NCBI RefSeq assembly: GCF_006716675.1
Contig: NZ_VFPM01000001.1
Coordinates: 1,364,001 to 1,428,000, forward strand
Length of the DNA: 64,000 nucleotides
Source of the DNA: Humibacillus xanthopallidus
GTDB lineage: Bacteria > Actinomycetota > Actinomycetes > Actinomycetales > Dermatophilaceae
Direction: 5' to 3'
Position numbers and translations under genes: made by a program. The first letter of the stretch is position 1. Every line of letters starts with the position of its first letter. Of the stretch, positions 43,593 to 53,063 are shown one piece after another. The notes below the pieces were generated by a model, which saw only the letters and a list, made by a program, of their open reading frames with translations, was not told where the DNA came from and searched no databases.

Positions 43593-44525
43593 TCAGCGCA
43601 GGCCGAGACCGACCGACGCGAGGTACTCCCGCGTCTGGATGGCGTTGGGCAGCGGGTAGGACGGGTCACAGGGATACATGTCCTGCTCGCACACGACGTA
43701 GAGCTCCTTGTCGAGGTCGGCCAGGGCCTCGATGAGCGACGGCATGTCGGGGGCACCGGCGGGCGGTGCGACCGAGCAGCCCTTGGCGACGGCGAGACCG
43801 AAGGGCCAGTCCTCGTCGTGGGCCTGCTTGACGAGAGCCTCGTCCATGGCCTTGATGTGGACGTAGGAGATGCGCTCGGGGTACTTGCGGCACAGCTCCA
43901 TCGGGTCGCCGCCGCCGTAGACGATGTGGCCCGTGTCGAGGCAGAAGCCGACGTAGTCCGGGTCGGTCGCCTGGAAGACGCGGTCGATGTCCTCCGGCGT
44001 CTCGATGTGGCTGTCGCCGTGCGGATGCAGCACCATCTTGAGGCCGTAGTCCTCCTTCATGATGCGACCGAGCCTGTCAGCGTTGCTGATGTAGGCGTTC
44101 CACGCCTCCGTCGAGAGCACGCGGTCGTCGGTGAACTCCCACGTCTTGTCGTCGCGGAAGAGCGGCGGCAGGTGCACGATGTACTCCGCCCCGACGGCGG
44201 CATGCGTCTCGGCGATCTCGCGGAACGTCTTCTCCGTGTCGGCCCAGGCCTCGGGCTTGTGCAGGATGCCCCAGCCCGTGCCGGCAACGACGCGGAAGCC
44301 GCGCTTGTCCATCTCCTCCTGCAGGCGCCTCGGGTCCTTGGGGAAGTAGCCGAAGGGGCCCGTCTCCATGACCGAGAAGCCGGCCTCGGCCATCTCGTCG
44401 AGGGCGGTCTCCCAGTGGATCTGCTTGTCGTCCTCGGGGAACCAGACGCCCCACTGGTCAGGACACACGCCGATCGTCAGCTTGCTGTAGCGGGCATCGG
44501 TGTTGCGGGCCTTGGACGCGGCCAT
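43593..44525 (-). CDS. iolE: IolE-like inosose dehydratase (TIM barrel)
   Basis: The 310-residue protein is a xylose-isomerase-like TIM barrel. Likely metal-site residues lie in [49 protein letters not shown] and the late [15 protein letters not shown]. Its pattern of blocks follows IolE, which dehydrates 2-keto-myo-inositol to the diketo product, and the remaining inositol genes surround it. The cluster has no other IolE candidate. A 2-keto-inositol isomerase role (IolI-like) is the alternative. It lies 60 bases after iolA and 43 before iolG. Confidence 0.65.
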   Translation of the reverse strand: MAASKARNTDARYSKLTIGVCPDQWGVWFPEDDKQIHWETALDEMAEAGFSVMETGPFGYFPKDPRRLQEEMDKRGFRVVAGTGWGILHKPEAWADTEKTFREIAETHAAVGAEYIVHLPPLFRDDKTWEFTDDRVLSTEAWNAYISNADRLGRIMKEDYGLKMVLHPHGDSHIETPEDIDRVFQATDPDYVGFCLDTGHIVYGGGDPMELCRKYPERISYVHIKAMDEALVKQAHDEDWPFGLAVAKGCSVAPPAGAPDMPSLIEALADLDKELYVVCEQDMYPCDPSYPLPNAIQTREYLASVGLGLR

Positions 44526-44585
44526 CGTTCGGTTCCTCTCGAAAGGTGTTGCAGTCAGGGGGTTCTAAGACATCTGGTGCTGGGG

Positions 44586-46085
44586 TCAGTCGTTCTGCGG
44601 GAAGCCGAGGTTGAGGCCACCGTGGCTCGGGTCGAGCCAGCGCGACGTGACGACCTTGCCGCGGGTGAAGAAGTGGACGCCCTCCATGCCGTGGGCGTGC
44701 GTGTCGCCGAAGAGGGAGTTCTTCCACCCGCCGAAGGAGTAGTACGACACCGGCACGGGGATCGGCACGTTGACGCCGACCATGCCGACCTCGACGTTGC
44801 GCTGGAACTTGCGAGCCGCACCACCGTCGTTGGTGAAGATGGCCGTGCCGTTGCCGTAGGGGTTGCTGTTGATGAGCTTCAGCCCCTCGTCGTAGGAGTG
44901 GACGCGCACGACCGAGAGCACCGGCCCGAAGATCTCGTCGTCGTAGAGCGACATGCCCGGCTTGACGTTGTCGAAGAGGGTCGGCGCGAGGAAGTAGCCC
45001 TCGCCGTCGGAGTCGTAGTCGTCGCGGCGGCCGTCGACGACGAGCGTCGCGCCCTCGGACACCCCGGCGTCGAGGTAGGAGGTCACCTTGTCGCGGTGCT
45101 GGGCCGTGACGAGCGGTCCCATGTCGCAGCCGCGCGTGCCGTCACCGGTCACGAGCTTGCCCATGCGGTCCTTGATCTTCGAGATGAGCTCGTCGGCGAT
45201 GGGCTCCACGGCGACGAGGGCCGAGATCGCCATGCAGCGCTCACCCGCCGAGCCGAAGCCCGCGTTGACGGCGGCGTCTGCAGCGAGGTCGAGGTCGGCG
45301 TCGGGCAGCACGAGCATGTGGTTCTTCGCGCCACCGAGAGCCTGGACCCGCTTGCCGTGGGCCGTGCCCGTCTCGTAGACGTACTTCGCGATCGGGGTCG
45401 AGCCGACGAAGGAGACGGACTTGACCTCGGGGTGCGTGAGCAGCGCGTCGACCGCCTCCTTGTCGCCGTTGACGACCTGCATGACGCCGTCGGGCAGGCC
45501 GGCCTCCTTCCAGAGGGCGGCGATCGCCAGCGCTGCCGACGGGTCCTTCTCGGACGGCTTGAGCACGACGGCGTTGCCGCAGGCGATGGCCACGGGGATG
45601 AACCACATCGGCACCATGGCCGGGAAGTTGAAGGGCGAGATGACCGCCACGACCCCGAGCGGCTGACGGATCGAGTAGACGTCGACGTTGGTCGAGGCGT
45701 TCTCGGAGAAGCCGCCGCGCACGAGCGTCGGGATGCCACAGGCGAACTCGGCGACCTCGAGGCCGCGGGTCACCTCTCCGAGCGCGTCGGAGAGCACCTT
45801 GCCGTGCTCTGCCGTGATGAGGGCCGCGATGTCGTGCTTGCGCTCGTTGAGCAGCTCGCGGAAGGCGAAGAGCACTCCGGTCCGCTTGGCGAGCGAGGCG
45901 TCGGCCCACTCCTCCCAGGCGCTCGCGGCGCCCTTGACGACCTCGTCGACGAGGGACGCGGACGCGAGGTCGAGCACCCCGGTCTGCTCACCCGTCGCGG
46001 GGTTGTAGACGGGCGAGGTGCGCTCGGCGGTGCCGGTCCACGACTGGCCGCCGATGAGGTGGGTGATGCGGGTGGGCGTGCTCAT
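44586..46085 (-). CDS. iolA: Methylmalonate-/malonate-semialdehyde dehydrogenase (CoA-acylating)
   Basis: The 499-residue aldehyde dehydrogenase has the MmsA/IolA features: VISPFNFPAMVPMWFIPVA (about residues 150-168), the NAD-binding SFVGSTPIAKYVYE and the catalytic Cys in GSAGERCMAISALV. Relatives turn malonate semialdehyde plus CoA into acetyl-CoA, the last step of inositol breakdown. The GxGxxG-like SFVGSTP and the Glu-poor active site are typical for the CoA-acylating group. It is flanked by iolH and the IolE-like gene in the same direction. Confidence 0.92.
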   Translation of the reverse strand: MSTPTRITHLIGGQSWTGTAERTSPVYNPATGEQTGVLDLASASLVDEVVKGAASAWEEWADASLAKRTGVLFAFRELLNERKHDIAALITAEHGKVLSDALGEVTRGLEVAEFACGIPTLVRGGFSENASTNVDVYSIRQPLGVVAVISPFNFPAMVPMWFIPVAIACGNAVVLKPSEKDPSAALAIAALWKEAGLPDGVMQVVNGDKEAVDALLTHPEVKSVSFVGSTPIAKYVYETGTAHGKRVQALGGAKNHMLVLPDADLDLAADAAVNAGFGSAGERCMAISALVAVEPIADELISKIKDRMGKLVTGDGTRGCDMGPLVTAQHRDKVTSYLDAGVSEGATLVVDGRRDDYDSDGEGYFLAPTLFDNVKPGMSLYDDEIFGPVLSVVRVHSYDEGLKLINSNPYGNGTAIFTNDGGAARKFQRNVEVGMVGVNVPIPVPVSYYSFGGWKNSLFGDTHAHGMEGVHFFTRGKVVTSRWLDPSHGGLNLGFPQND

Positions 46086-46137
46086 GGGAGTTTCCTTTGC
46101 TGGCAGGCTGGTTCAGGGGTATGCCGCGTGGCGGGCT

Positions 46138-47019
46138 TCAGGGGGAGACGAACGTGGGCGGGGTGTCCCACTTGTCGAGGTAGGAGCGGATCGTGTCGCG
46201 CATGTAGGTGCTCGACTCGCGAGCGCGGTCCTCCCAGGCGAAGACGCACGAGGTGACGATGCCGTCGAAGCCGATGCGCTCGAGACCGGAGAAGAACTGG
46301 TCGAAGTCGACCTCGCCCTGACCGATGTCGAGGTGCTGGTGGACGGTGACCTGCGAACCCGGCGGGTTGACGATGTAGCGCAGACCCGATGACGCCGTGT
46401 GGTCGTAGGCGTCGGCGACGTGGACCATCGTCAGCAGGTCGCCGGCCTTGTCCATGATGCCGTCGCAGTCGTTGCCCTGGTGGAACGTGTGCGGCGCGCA
46501 GTAGAGGAAGGAGACGGTGGGCGAGTTGATGCCCCGGATGAGGTCGACCGCCCGCTTGCCGTCCTCCTCCCAGTCGTCCGGGTGCGGCTCGAGGACGAGT
46601 CGGATGCCCTCCTGCTCGAAGACCGGCAGCAGCTCCTCCATCGACCGCCAGAACATCCCCTCGCACACCGCGGCCTGGCGGGGGTTGCCGTTGAACTCGG
46701 AGTTCATCGTGTCGACCCCGAGGTCGGAGGCGATCTGGATGGCGCGCTTCCAGTAGCGCACGGCGGCCTGGCGCTCGTCCTCGTCGGGACCGGACCAGCG
46801 GAAGAGCGGCAGGACGGACGACACCCCCACGCCGGCGCTCGCCAGGGCCGACCGGAAGGCGGCCACCCCTGCGTCATCGACCCGCGGGTGGTTGAAGAAG
46901 GGGATGAAGTCGTCGCGCGGCGACAGCTCGATCCACTCGTAGCCGAGCTCGGCGACGAGGCCGGGCATCTCGAGCAGGGGTGTATCGCGGAACATGTAGG
47001 GGTCGATGGCGAGCTTCAT
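46138..47019 (-). CDS. iolH: IolH-like TIM-barrel protein
   Basis: The 293-residue protein begins MKLAIDPYMFRDTPLLEMPG and contains YEWIELSPRDDFIPFFNHPR, VLEPHPDDWEEDG, VSFLYCAPHTFHQG and a late CVFAWEDRA block. These match the IolH group found in Bacillus and Corynebacterium inositol clusters. Its reaction is not firmly known; an isomerase/epimerase on an inositol intermediate is likely. It overlaps the iolD stop by four bases (ATGA), so translation is coupled. A metal site (Glu, His, Asp) is plausible. Confidence 0.8.
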   Translation of the reverse strand: MKLAIDPYMFRDTPLLEMPGLVAELGYEWIELSPRDDFIPFFNHPRVDDAGVAAFRSALASAGVGVSSVLPLFRWSGPDEDERQAAVRYWKRAIQIASDLGVDTMNSEFNGNPRQAAVCEGMFWRSMEELLPVFEQEGIRLVLEPHPDDWEEDGKRAVDLIRGINSPTVSFLYCAPHTFHQGNDCDGIMDKAGDLLTMVHVADAYDHTASSGLRYIVNPPGSQVTVHQHLDIGQGEVDFDQFFSGLERIGFDGIVTSCVFAWEDRARESSTYMRDTIRSYLDKWDTPPTFVSP

Positions 47020-48992
47020 GATGCTGACTCCGGAGTCGTCGGGGTGGTCGGGGCCACGAACGGGCGCTGCGTCGCCTTGTGGTCGAGGTACTCGCCGAAG
47101 GCGGCCTGGGTCGAGTCGAGCTCGGAGACCGCGCTCACGGGCACGTCCCACCACGACGCGCTGTCGGGTGCGTGGACGAGCGGGTCGGTCTCGACGTGGA
47201 TGACGATCGGGCCCCCGTCGGCTCGAGCGGCCTTGGCCTCCTTGATCGCCTGCTCGAGCTCGTCGAGCGAGTGCACCTCGATGACATGGGCACCGAGCGA
47301 CCGGGCGTTGGCGGCCAGGTCGACCGGCAGCACGTCACCGTCGAGGCGCCCCGACTCCTCGCCGCGGAAGCGGTAGCTCGTGCCGAAGCGCTGCGAGCCG
47401 AGCGACTCCGACAAGGATCCGATCGAGTGGAAGCCGTGGTTCTGCACGAGCACGACGATGACCTTGACGCGCTCCTGCACCGCGGTGACGAGCTCGGTCG
47501 GCATCATGAGGTAGCCGCCGTCGCCGACCATGGCGAAGACGTCGCGTGACTCGTCGGCGAGGCGGATGCCGATCGACGCCGGCACCTCGTAGCCCATGCA
47601 GGAGTATCCGTACTCGACGTGGTAGGCCTTGCGATCACGCACACGCCACAGCTTGTGCAGGTCGCCGGGCATGGAGCCTGCCGCGCAGAGCACGACGTCA
47701 CGCGGGTCGGTGAGCTCGTTGACCGCCCCGAGCACCTGTCCCTGCGTGAGCAGGCCCTCGGCGAGCCGGTCGGTGACCTCTGCCGCGGGGTGGTAGGCGG
47801 CCTCGACGGCAGCATCCCACTGCGACCACAGCGTGTACTGGCGTGAGCGGTAGTCGTCGTCGACGGCATACCCCTCGAGGGCGGACGCGAGAGCGGTCAG
47901 TGCCTCACGGGCGTCGGAGACGACCGACAGACCCGAGTGCTTGCCCGCGTCGAAGCGCGCGATGTTGATGTTGACGAAGCGAACTCCGTTGCCCTGGAAT
48001 GCGGTCCGCGACGCCGTCGTGAAGTCGCTCCAGCGCGTGCCGATCCCGATGACGACGTCGGCCTCGGCGGCGAGCGCGTTGGCGGCCGTCGTGCCGGTCG
48101 ATCCGATGGCACCCATCTCCTGCGGGTGCCCGTGCGGCAGGGACCCCTTGCCGGCCTGGCTCTCGCCCACCGGTATGCCGGTCTGCTCGCACAGTGCCCG
48201 CAGCGCCTCCTCGGCGCCGGAGTAGTGCACGCCGCCACCGGCGACGATGAGCGGCCGCTTCGCGGACCGGATGACGGCAGCGGCGTCGGCGATGTCGACG
48301 GCCTCCGGCAGCGGGCGTGCGACCCGCCATGTGCGCGGGGCGAAGAGCTCCACCGGCCAGTCGTGCGCCTCGGCCTGCACGTCCTGCGGCAGCGCGATCG
48401 TCACGGCACCGGTCTCGACCGGGTCGGTGAGCACGCGCATCGCCGAGATGAGCGCGGACGGCAGCTGCTCGGGGCGGCTCACCCGGTCGAAGAAGCGCGA
48501 GAGCGGGCGGAAGGCGTCGTTGACCGTCACGTCGGCGGCATACGGGGCCTCGAGCTCCTGGAGCACCGGGGAGCTGACCCGGGTCGCGAAGGTGCCGGAG
48601 GGCAGGAGCAGCACGGGGATGCGGTTGATCGTCGCGAGGGCGGCGCCGGTCAACATGTTCGTGGAGCCGGGCCCCACCGAGGCGGTGCAGGCCCACGTCT
48701 GGAGGCGGTCCTTCTGGCGCGCGTAGGCGACGGAGGTGTGCACCATGGCCTGCTCGTTGCGGGCGAGGACGTACGGAAGGTGCTCCTCACCATCGGCGAG
48801 CTCGTTCTGGAGCAGCGCCTGGCCGATGCCGGCGACGTTGCCGTGGCCGAAGATGCCGAAGCAGCCGGCGAAGAGCTTTTGCCGCTCGCCGTCGCGCTCG
48901 CTCCACTGGTTGGCGAGGAAGCGCACCACGGCCTGGGCCACGGTGAGCCGGACCGTCCCGGTTGCCGGGGTCTGCGGGGTTGCGCTCGTCAC
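47016..48992 (-). CDS. iolD: 3D-(3,5/4)-trihydroxycyclohexane-1,2-dione hydrolase
   Basis: The 658-residue protein is a thiamine-diphosphate enzyme. The N-terminal PYR domain has the catalytic Glu in ARNEQAMVH (about residues 79-87), the middle domain follows, and the C-terminal PP domain has the ThDP motif VGDGGYLMM to VLVQNHG (about residues 490-520). IolD opens the inositol ring by hydrolysing the dione to 5-deoxy-glucuronate. The length matches the family (about 640). It overlaps iolB at its start and iolH at its end, both as ATGA. Confidence 0.93.
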   Translation of the reverse strand: MTSATPQTPATGTVRLTVAQAVVRFLANQWSERDGERQKLFAGCFGIFGHGNVAGIGQALLQNELADGEEHLPYVLARNEQAMVHTSVAYARQKDRLQTWACTASVGPGSTNMLTGAALATINRIPVLLLPSGTFATRVSSPVLQELEAPYAADVTVNDAFRPLSRFFDRVSRPEQLPSALISAMRVLTDPVETGAVTIALPQDVQAEAHDWPVELFAPRTWRVARPLPEAVDIADAAAVIRSAKRPLIVAGGGVHYSGAEEALRALCEQTGIPVGESQAGKGSLPHGHPQEMGAIGSTGTTAANALAAEADVVIGIGTRWSDFTTASRTAFQGNGVRFVNINIARFDAGKHSGLSVVSDAREALTALASALEGYAVDDDYRSRQYTLWSQWDAAVEAAYHPAAEVTDRLAEGLLTQGQVLGAVNELTDPRDVVLCAAGSMPGDLHKLWRVRDRKAYHVEYGYSCMGYEVPASIGIRLADESRDVFAMVGDGGYLMMPTELVTAVQERVKVIVVLVQNHGFHSIGSLSESLGSQRFGTSYRFRGEESGRLDGDVLPVDLAANARSLGAHVIEVHSLDELEQAIKEAKAARADGGPIVIHVETDPLVHAPDSASWWDVPVSAVSELDSTQAAFGEYLDHKATQRPFVAPTTPTTPESAS

Positions 48993-49909
48993 TGAGCACC
49001 TCCAAAGGGGAGTCGGGGGTCGACCTGCTGGGTCGCCCAGGTGTCGCGCACCCAGCCGTGGGCCGGGTCGTCGCAGATGAGCCAGGACCGCTCCGTGCCG
49101 GGGCCGGCCATGACGTTGAGGTAGTAGAGGTCGTAGCCGGGGGCCGCCATCGCCGGGCCGTGCCAGCCGTGCGGCACGAGGACGACATCCCCCGAGCGCA
49201 CCTCGACGAGCACGTCGATCGGACGCTCGTCGGTGCCGTAGACCCGTTGGTAGCCCACGGGATCCGTGCCAGCGGCCGCCGGTGACCCCGCCTCGGGCGC
49301 CACCTCGAAGTAGTAGACCTCCTCGAGGTCGGTCTCGATGCCGGGCCGGTCCTCGTCGTGCTTGTGCGGCGGGTAGGAGCTCCAGTTGCCACCGGGGGTC
49401 AGCACCTCGCAGGCGATGATCGAGTCGGCCTCGAGCACGGCCGGGGTGCCGAAGTTGCGCACCTCGCGCGAGGCGATGCCGGCTCCGCGGAGCTCGACGG
49501 GCACGTCTGCGACGCCCACGTGGCGCAGCGGCGGCGTGTGCCGACGAGACGCGCGGGCGCCGCAGACGGCGACCTTGGCGGCGCCGCCCTCGGCGGTCAC
49601 CGTGACCTCGCAGTCGCGGGTCGCGTAGGCGACGTCGCTCGCTCCAGCGAAGACAGACGCACGGCCTGCGAGCAGCGCGTCGTGCGAGACCCCCTCGGGG
49701 TCGACGACCGTCACGGAGACCGAGCCGCGGAGGGGCACGACGATGTGCTCGAAGTCCGCCGCCGGCACCGTGCGGCTCTCACCGGCAGCCAGCGTCACGG
49801 CATACAGGCGGGTGTGCTCCCAGCTGTCGACGGACTCGTCGATGGCGACGTCCCATCCGGCGGCCGACGCCGACCCGAGGGGACGCACCCACCGTGCGTT
49901 GTCGCTCAC
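48989..49909 (-). CDS. iolB: 5-deoxy-glucuronate isomerase
   Basis: The 306-residue protein is a bicupin of the IolB type. It has an N-terminal half with DFEHIVVPLRGSVSV, and a C-terminal half with the metal ligands in SSYPPHKHDED (about residues 171-181), EEVYYFE and VLVPHGWHGPAMA. It isomerises 5-deoxy-glucuronate to 2-deoxy-5-keto-gluconate. Both ends overlap neighbours by four bases, placing it tightly between the aldolase and iolD genes. Length and motifs are normal. Confidence 0.92.
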   Translation of the reverse strand: MSDNARWVRPLGSASAAGWDVAIDESVDSWEHTRLYAVTLAAGESRTVPAADFEHIVVPLRGSVSVTVVDPEGVSHDALLAGRASVFAGASDVAYATRDCEVTVTAEGGAAKVAVCGARASRRHTPPLRHVGVADVPVELRGAGIASREVRNFGTPAVLEADSIIACEVLTPGGNWSSYPPHKHDEDRPGIETDLEEVYYFEVAPEAGSPAAAGTDPVGYQRVYGTDERPIDVLVEVRSGDVVLVPHGWHGPAMAAPGYDLYYLNVMAGPGTERSWLICDDPAHGWVRDTWATQQVDPRLPFGGAQ

Positions 49910-50823
49910 GCGGACACCCCGCTCCCGTGCACGAGGTCGGCAGCGATGTCGACCGCCGCGGCGACGTCACCGTCGGGCGGGAAGAGCAGCGCGCGTCCGA
50001 CGACGAGGCCGCGCACGGCGGGCAGGTCGAGCGCGCGACCCCAGGACGCGTACGTGTCGTGGGGGTCGCCCTGGGGGTCACCGCCGAGAAGGAGTGTCGG
50101 GAGGGTGGTCGCGTCCATGACCCGCTCGAGGTCGTCGACGACGGGCAGCTTGAGCCACGTGTGGGCGCTCGACGCGCCGAGGCCGGCCGCGATGTGGATC
50201 GACTTGATGGTGGAGTCGGGGTCGAGCTGGTTGACGACGCGCCCACCCTCGCGGGTCGAGAGGAAGGGCTCGACCATCGCCATGATGCCGCGGTCGGCGA
50301 GCTGCGTGACGGCCTGGGCGCTCGCCTCGAGCGTGGCAGCGGTGCCGGGGTCCTCGAGGCAGATGCGCGTCAGCATCTTGCCGCCGTCGATGCCGCGAGC
50401 TGCGATCTCGGCGGCCGTGTAGGCCGTGAAGCGGTCGTCGAGCTCGAAGCTCGCCCCCTGGAGGCCGCCGCGGTTCATCGACCCGATGACGACCTTGTTG
50501 TCGAGGGCGCCGAGGAGCAGCAGGTCGTCGAGGATGTCGGGGGTGCCGAGCACACCGTCGACACCAGGGCGCTCCAGCGCCGTGACGAGGCGGGCGAGCA
50601 GGTCGCTCCGGCTCGCCATCGCCGTGCCTGCTCCGCGGACGCCGAGCGCCCCCCGGGCGGGGTGGTCGGCGGCGACGAGAAGCATGCGGCCGTCGTCGCC
50701 GACGAGGGGGCGGCGCTGCCGGGCCGCCCAGCCGGCCGCGATACGACCGGGCTCCCGCACGCGCACCTCGGTCAGGTCGGCGACGGCGAGGCGGCTGGTG
50801 CTCGGGGTGTGCGTGGTGGTCAT
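49906..50823 (-). CDS. Cgl0158-type (beta/alpha)8 protein, candidate deoxy-ketogluconate-phosphate aldolase
   Basis: The 305-residue protein belongs to the Cgl0158/LacD-like group of class I aldolases, known from the Corynebacterium inositol cluster. It has LLVAADHPARGALGV, LGTPDILDDLLLL, IGSMNRGGLQGASFELDDRF, and a strand ending in THTWLKLPVV-like AHTWLKLPVVDD, whose Lys (in LKLPV) could form the Schiff base. No class II IolJ gene is present, so this protein may cleave 2-deoxy-5-keto-gluconate 6-phosphate. It overlaps iolB and iolC by ATGA at both ends. Confidence 0.75.
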   Translation of the reverse strand: MTTTHTPSTSRLAVADLTEVRVREPGRIAAGWAARQRRPLVGDDGRMLLVAADHPARGALGVRGAGTAMASRSDLLARLVTALERPGVDGVLGTPDILDDLLLLGALDNKVVIGSMNRGGLQGASFELDDRFTAYTAAEIAARGIDGGKMLTRICLEDPGTAATLEASAQAVTQLADRGIMAMVEPFLSTREGGRVVNQLDPDSTIKSIHIAAGLGASSAHTWLKLPVVDDLERVMDATTLPTLLLGGDPQGDPHDTYASWGRALDLPAVRGLVVGRALLFPPDGDVAAAVDIAADLVHGSGVSA

Positions 50824-51848
50824 CGTGCCTCCTCGGCAACGGGAGCGAATGATGCTGCGGCAGAGTCCGATCGGGCGCCCGCCAGGCGCTCCTCGACCTC
50901 GGCTGAGGTCGGCATGGCAGTCGAGCACTCGAGCTTGCTGGCGACGATCGCGCCGGCGACGTTGGCGAACTCGAGGATGCGGCGCAGGTCCCAGCCCTCG
51001 AGGAGGCCGTGACACAGCGCCCCGCCGAAGGCGTCACCCGCGCCGAGGCCGTTGACGACGTCGACGGGGTAGGGCGGCACCTCGACGCGCTCGTCACGAG
51101 TGGCGGCGAGCACGCCCTTGGGGCCCTGCTTGACGACCGCGAGCTCGACGCCGCGCTCGAGCAGCGCGTCGGCGGCTCGCTGCGGCTCGGTCTCGCCGAC
51201 GGCCACCTCGCACTCCTCGCGGTTGCCGACGGCGACCGTCACGTGCTCGAGCGCGCGCCCGACCTGGTCGCTCGCCTCGGCGGGGTCGCCCCAGAACATC
51301 GGGCGGTAGTCGAGGTCGAGGATCGTGTGGGCGCGCCGTCCGCGGGCCTCGAACGCTCGGAAGTGCGCGGCCCGGCTCGGCTCCTGCGAGAGGCCGGTGA
51401 CGGTGGACCAGTAGACGCGGGCGTCGCGGATCGCGTCGAGGGGCATCTCGTCGGGCTCGATGAGCAGGTCGGGAGCGATCGGGTAGCGGTAGAAGTAGAG
51501 CGGGAAGTCGTCGGGCGGGAAGACCTCGCAGAACGTCACGGGCGTCGGCGGGCCGTCGACGGCGGAGACGAAGCGGTCGTCGACGCCGAAGTCCTGCAGC
51601 GCCTCGTGGATGTAGCGGCCGAAGGCGTCGCGTCCGGTGCGCGTGATGAGCGCGACCCGGTGGCCGTGGCGTGCGGCGGCGACCGAGACGTTGGTCGCGC
51701 TGCCGCCGAGGAACTTCTCGAAGGTGCGCACCTTCTCGAGGCCGACGCCGTGCTGGAGCGGGTAGATGTCGACGCCCGTGCGCCCGATGGTGATGACGTC
51801 GTATGCCGCGTGGCTGGCTTCGGTGGTCGTGGTGGTCATGGTGGTCAT
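50820..51848 (-). CDS. iolC: 5-dehydro-2-deoxygluconokinase
   Basis: The 342-residue PfkB-family kinase has ITIGRTGVDIYPLQ (about residues 20-33), FLGGSATNVSVAAARHG, and the ATP/anion-hole motif NGLGAGDAFGG with its catalytic Asp (about residue 270). IolC phosphorylates 2-deoxy-5-keto-gluconate. ATG 51848 follows GAGAGGTG; an ATG three codons later is also possible. The stop overlaps the aldolase gene. It is second in the operon, 14 bases after the dehydrogenase stop. Confidence 0.9.
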   Translation of the reverse strand: MTTMTTTTTEASHAAYDVITIGRTGVDIYPLQHGVGLEKVRTFEKFLGGSATNVSVAAARHGHRVALITRTGRDAFGRYIHEALQDFGVDDRFVSAVDGPPTPVTFCEVFPPDDFPLYFYRYPIAPDLLIEPDEMPLDAIRDARVYWSTVTGLSQEPSRAAHFRAFEARGRRAHTILDLDYRPMFWGDPAEASDQVGRALEHVTVAVGNREECEVAVGETEPQRAADALLERGVELAVVKQGPKGVLAATRDERVEVPPYPVDVVNGLGAGDAFGGALCHGLLEGWDLRRILEFANVAGAIVASKLECSTAMPTSAEVEERLAGARSDSAAASFAPVAEEAR

Positions 51849-51862
51849 GGCGTCCACACCTC

Positions 51863-52867
51863 TCACAGGCTCGGGATCTCGTCGAGGGTGACCGGTCGGC
51901 CCTCGTGGCGGGACAGCTCGCACGCCTCGGCGACGCGGAACGCCTGAAGGGCGTCGTCGACGGTGCAGGGCGAGGGCAGCACCCCGCGGGCGACGGCGGC
52001 GAAGGCCGTGAGCTCGGCGCGGTAGGCGGGCAGGAAGCGCTCCATGAAGGACCAGTGCCTCGGGCCGGACGGGTAGGTCGCCCCGGGCTCGGCCGAGGTG
52101 ACGGCGAGCGAGTCGTCGTAGCCGACGCCGAGCGTGCCCTCGCTGCCGAGCACCTCCATGCGCACGTCGTGTCCGGCGCCGTTGTAGCGCGTTGCCGACA
52201 GCGAGACGAGGGTGCCGTCGTCGAGGGTGAGCACGGCGGCCGCGGTGTCGACGTCGCCGGCCTCGCTGAAGAAGTCGGCGCCCTTGTTGGCCCCCGTCGC
52301 ATAGACCGAGGCGACCTCGCGGCCGGTGACGAAGCGGATGATGTCGAAGTCGTGGATCGAGCAGTCGCGGAAGAGGCCGCCGCTCGTCGGGATGTAGGCC
52401 GCGTGCGGTGGGGACTGGTCGTGCGTCTGGGCACGGATGCTGTGCACGAAGCCGAGCTGGCCGGACGTGACAGCCTCTTGGGCGCGGCGGTAGCCGCAGT
52501 CGAAGCGACGCTGGAAGCCGACGTGCACGGGGGTGCTCGTCTGGGAGACGAGCTTGGCGAGCTCCATCGTCTCGTCGAGCGTCGCCGCGACCGGCTTCTC
52601 ACAGAAGGTCGGCGCGCCGGCCTCGATGCCGAGCCGCAGCAGCGGGGCATGACCGGGGGTGGCGGTCGCGATGACGAATCCGTCGACGCCGTCGGCGAGC
52701 ATCTCGGCCGGCGAGGCGGCGAAGCCGACCTCGAGACGCTCGGCCAGTGCTCGGGCGGCGTCGACGTCGAGGTCGCTGACGACGAGCTCGTCGACGTCAC
52801 TGAGGCTGCGCAGCGTCTCTGCGTGGAACGCCCCGATGCGTCCGACTCCGGCCAGTCCGATGCGCAT
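51863..52867 (-). CDS. Gfo/Idh/MocA-family dehydrogenase, inositol-dehydrogenase paralogue
   Basis: The 334-residue protein has MRIGLAGVGRIGAFHAE for dinucleotide binding, the CEKPVA lysine motif (about residues 92-97), VHVGFQRRFD and SIHDFDIIRFV with the active-site Asp and His. It is the first gene of the inositol operon. It may be a second inositol dehydrogenase, for example for scyllo- or chiro-inositol. AGGGAG seven bases before ATG 52867 is better placed than for the GTG two codons upstream. It reads away from the ABC transporter operon. Confidence 0.87.
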   Translation of the reverse strand: MRIGLAGVGRIGAFHAETLRSLSDVDELVVSDLDVDAARALAERLEVGFAASPAEMLADGVDGFVIATATPGHAPLLRLGIEAGAPTFCEKPVAATLDETMELAKLVSQTSTPVHVGFQRRFDCGYRRAQEAVTSGQLGFVHSIRAQTHDQSPPHAAYIPTSGGLFRDCSIHDFDIIRFVTGREVASVYATGANKGADFFSEAGDVDTAAAVLTLDDGTLVSLSATRYNGAGHDVRMEVLGSEGTLGVGYDDSLAVTSAEPGATYPSGPRHWSFMERFLPAYRAELTAFAAVARGVLPSPCTVDDALQAFRVAEACELSRHEGRPVTLDEIPSL

Positions 52868-52967
52868 GCGCACACTCCCTTGGGTGATCGAGCGCCGCGT
52901 GCACCGTCGGTGCGTCGCGGCTGTGGATGGACGGCCGCCTTGCGACGACCTCGTCCTGACGACATCG

Positions 52968-52997
52968 ATGCTCCAACCTCACCCCATGCCGTGTCAA
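52968..52997 (-). promoter_or_regulatory. Promoter of the inositol catabolic operon
   Basis: On the minus strand TTGACA (52997-52992) is followed after 18 bases by GAGCAT (52973-52968), which keeps the key A and T of a -10 box. Confidence 0.5.
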
Positions 52998-53002
52998 GCA
53001 AA

Positions 53003-53022
53003 TGTTAGGACATTCTGATGTT
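53003..53022. promoter_or_regulatory. Candidate GntR (IolR-like) operator
   Basis: GACATTCTGATGTT (53009-53022) contains the palindrome ACAT-N4-ATGT. Its reverse complement matches the site before the GntR gene (56623-56636) at 12 of 14 positions. The adjoining TGTTAGGACA (53003-53012) fits, on the reverse strand, the KGWCHTRACA motif that I recall for Corynebacterium IolR. Confidence 0.65.
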
Positions 53023-53033
53023 TGACCAATCTC

Positions 53034-53063
53034 TTGACAGGACGGGTCGCGCGGGTCCATTCT
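53034..53063 (+). promoter_or_regulatory. Promoter of the inositol ABC transporter operon
   Basis: TTGACA (53034-53039) and CATTCT (53058-53063) are 18 bases apart; the palindrome lies 11 bases upstream of the -35 box. Confidence 0.55.

Noticed and set aside
43818..46256. A very long plus-strand open frame opposite the inositol genes
   Set aside because: It is antisense to well-supported iolE and iolA genes, and its composition is the usual GC-rich mirror of minus-strand coding DNA.
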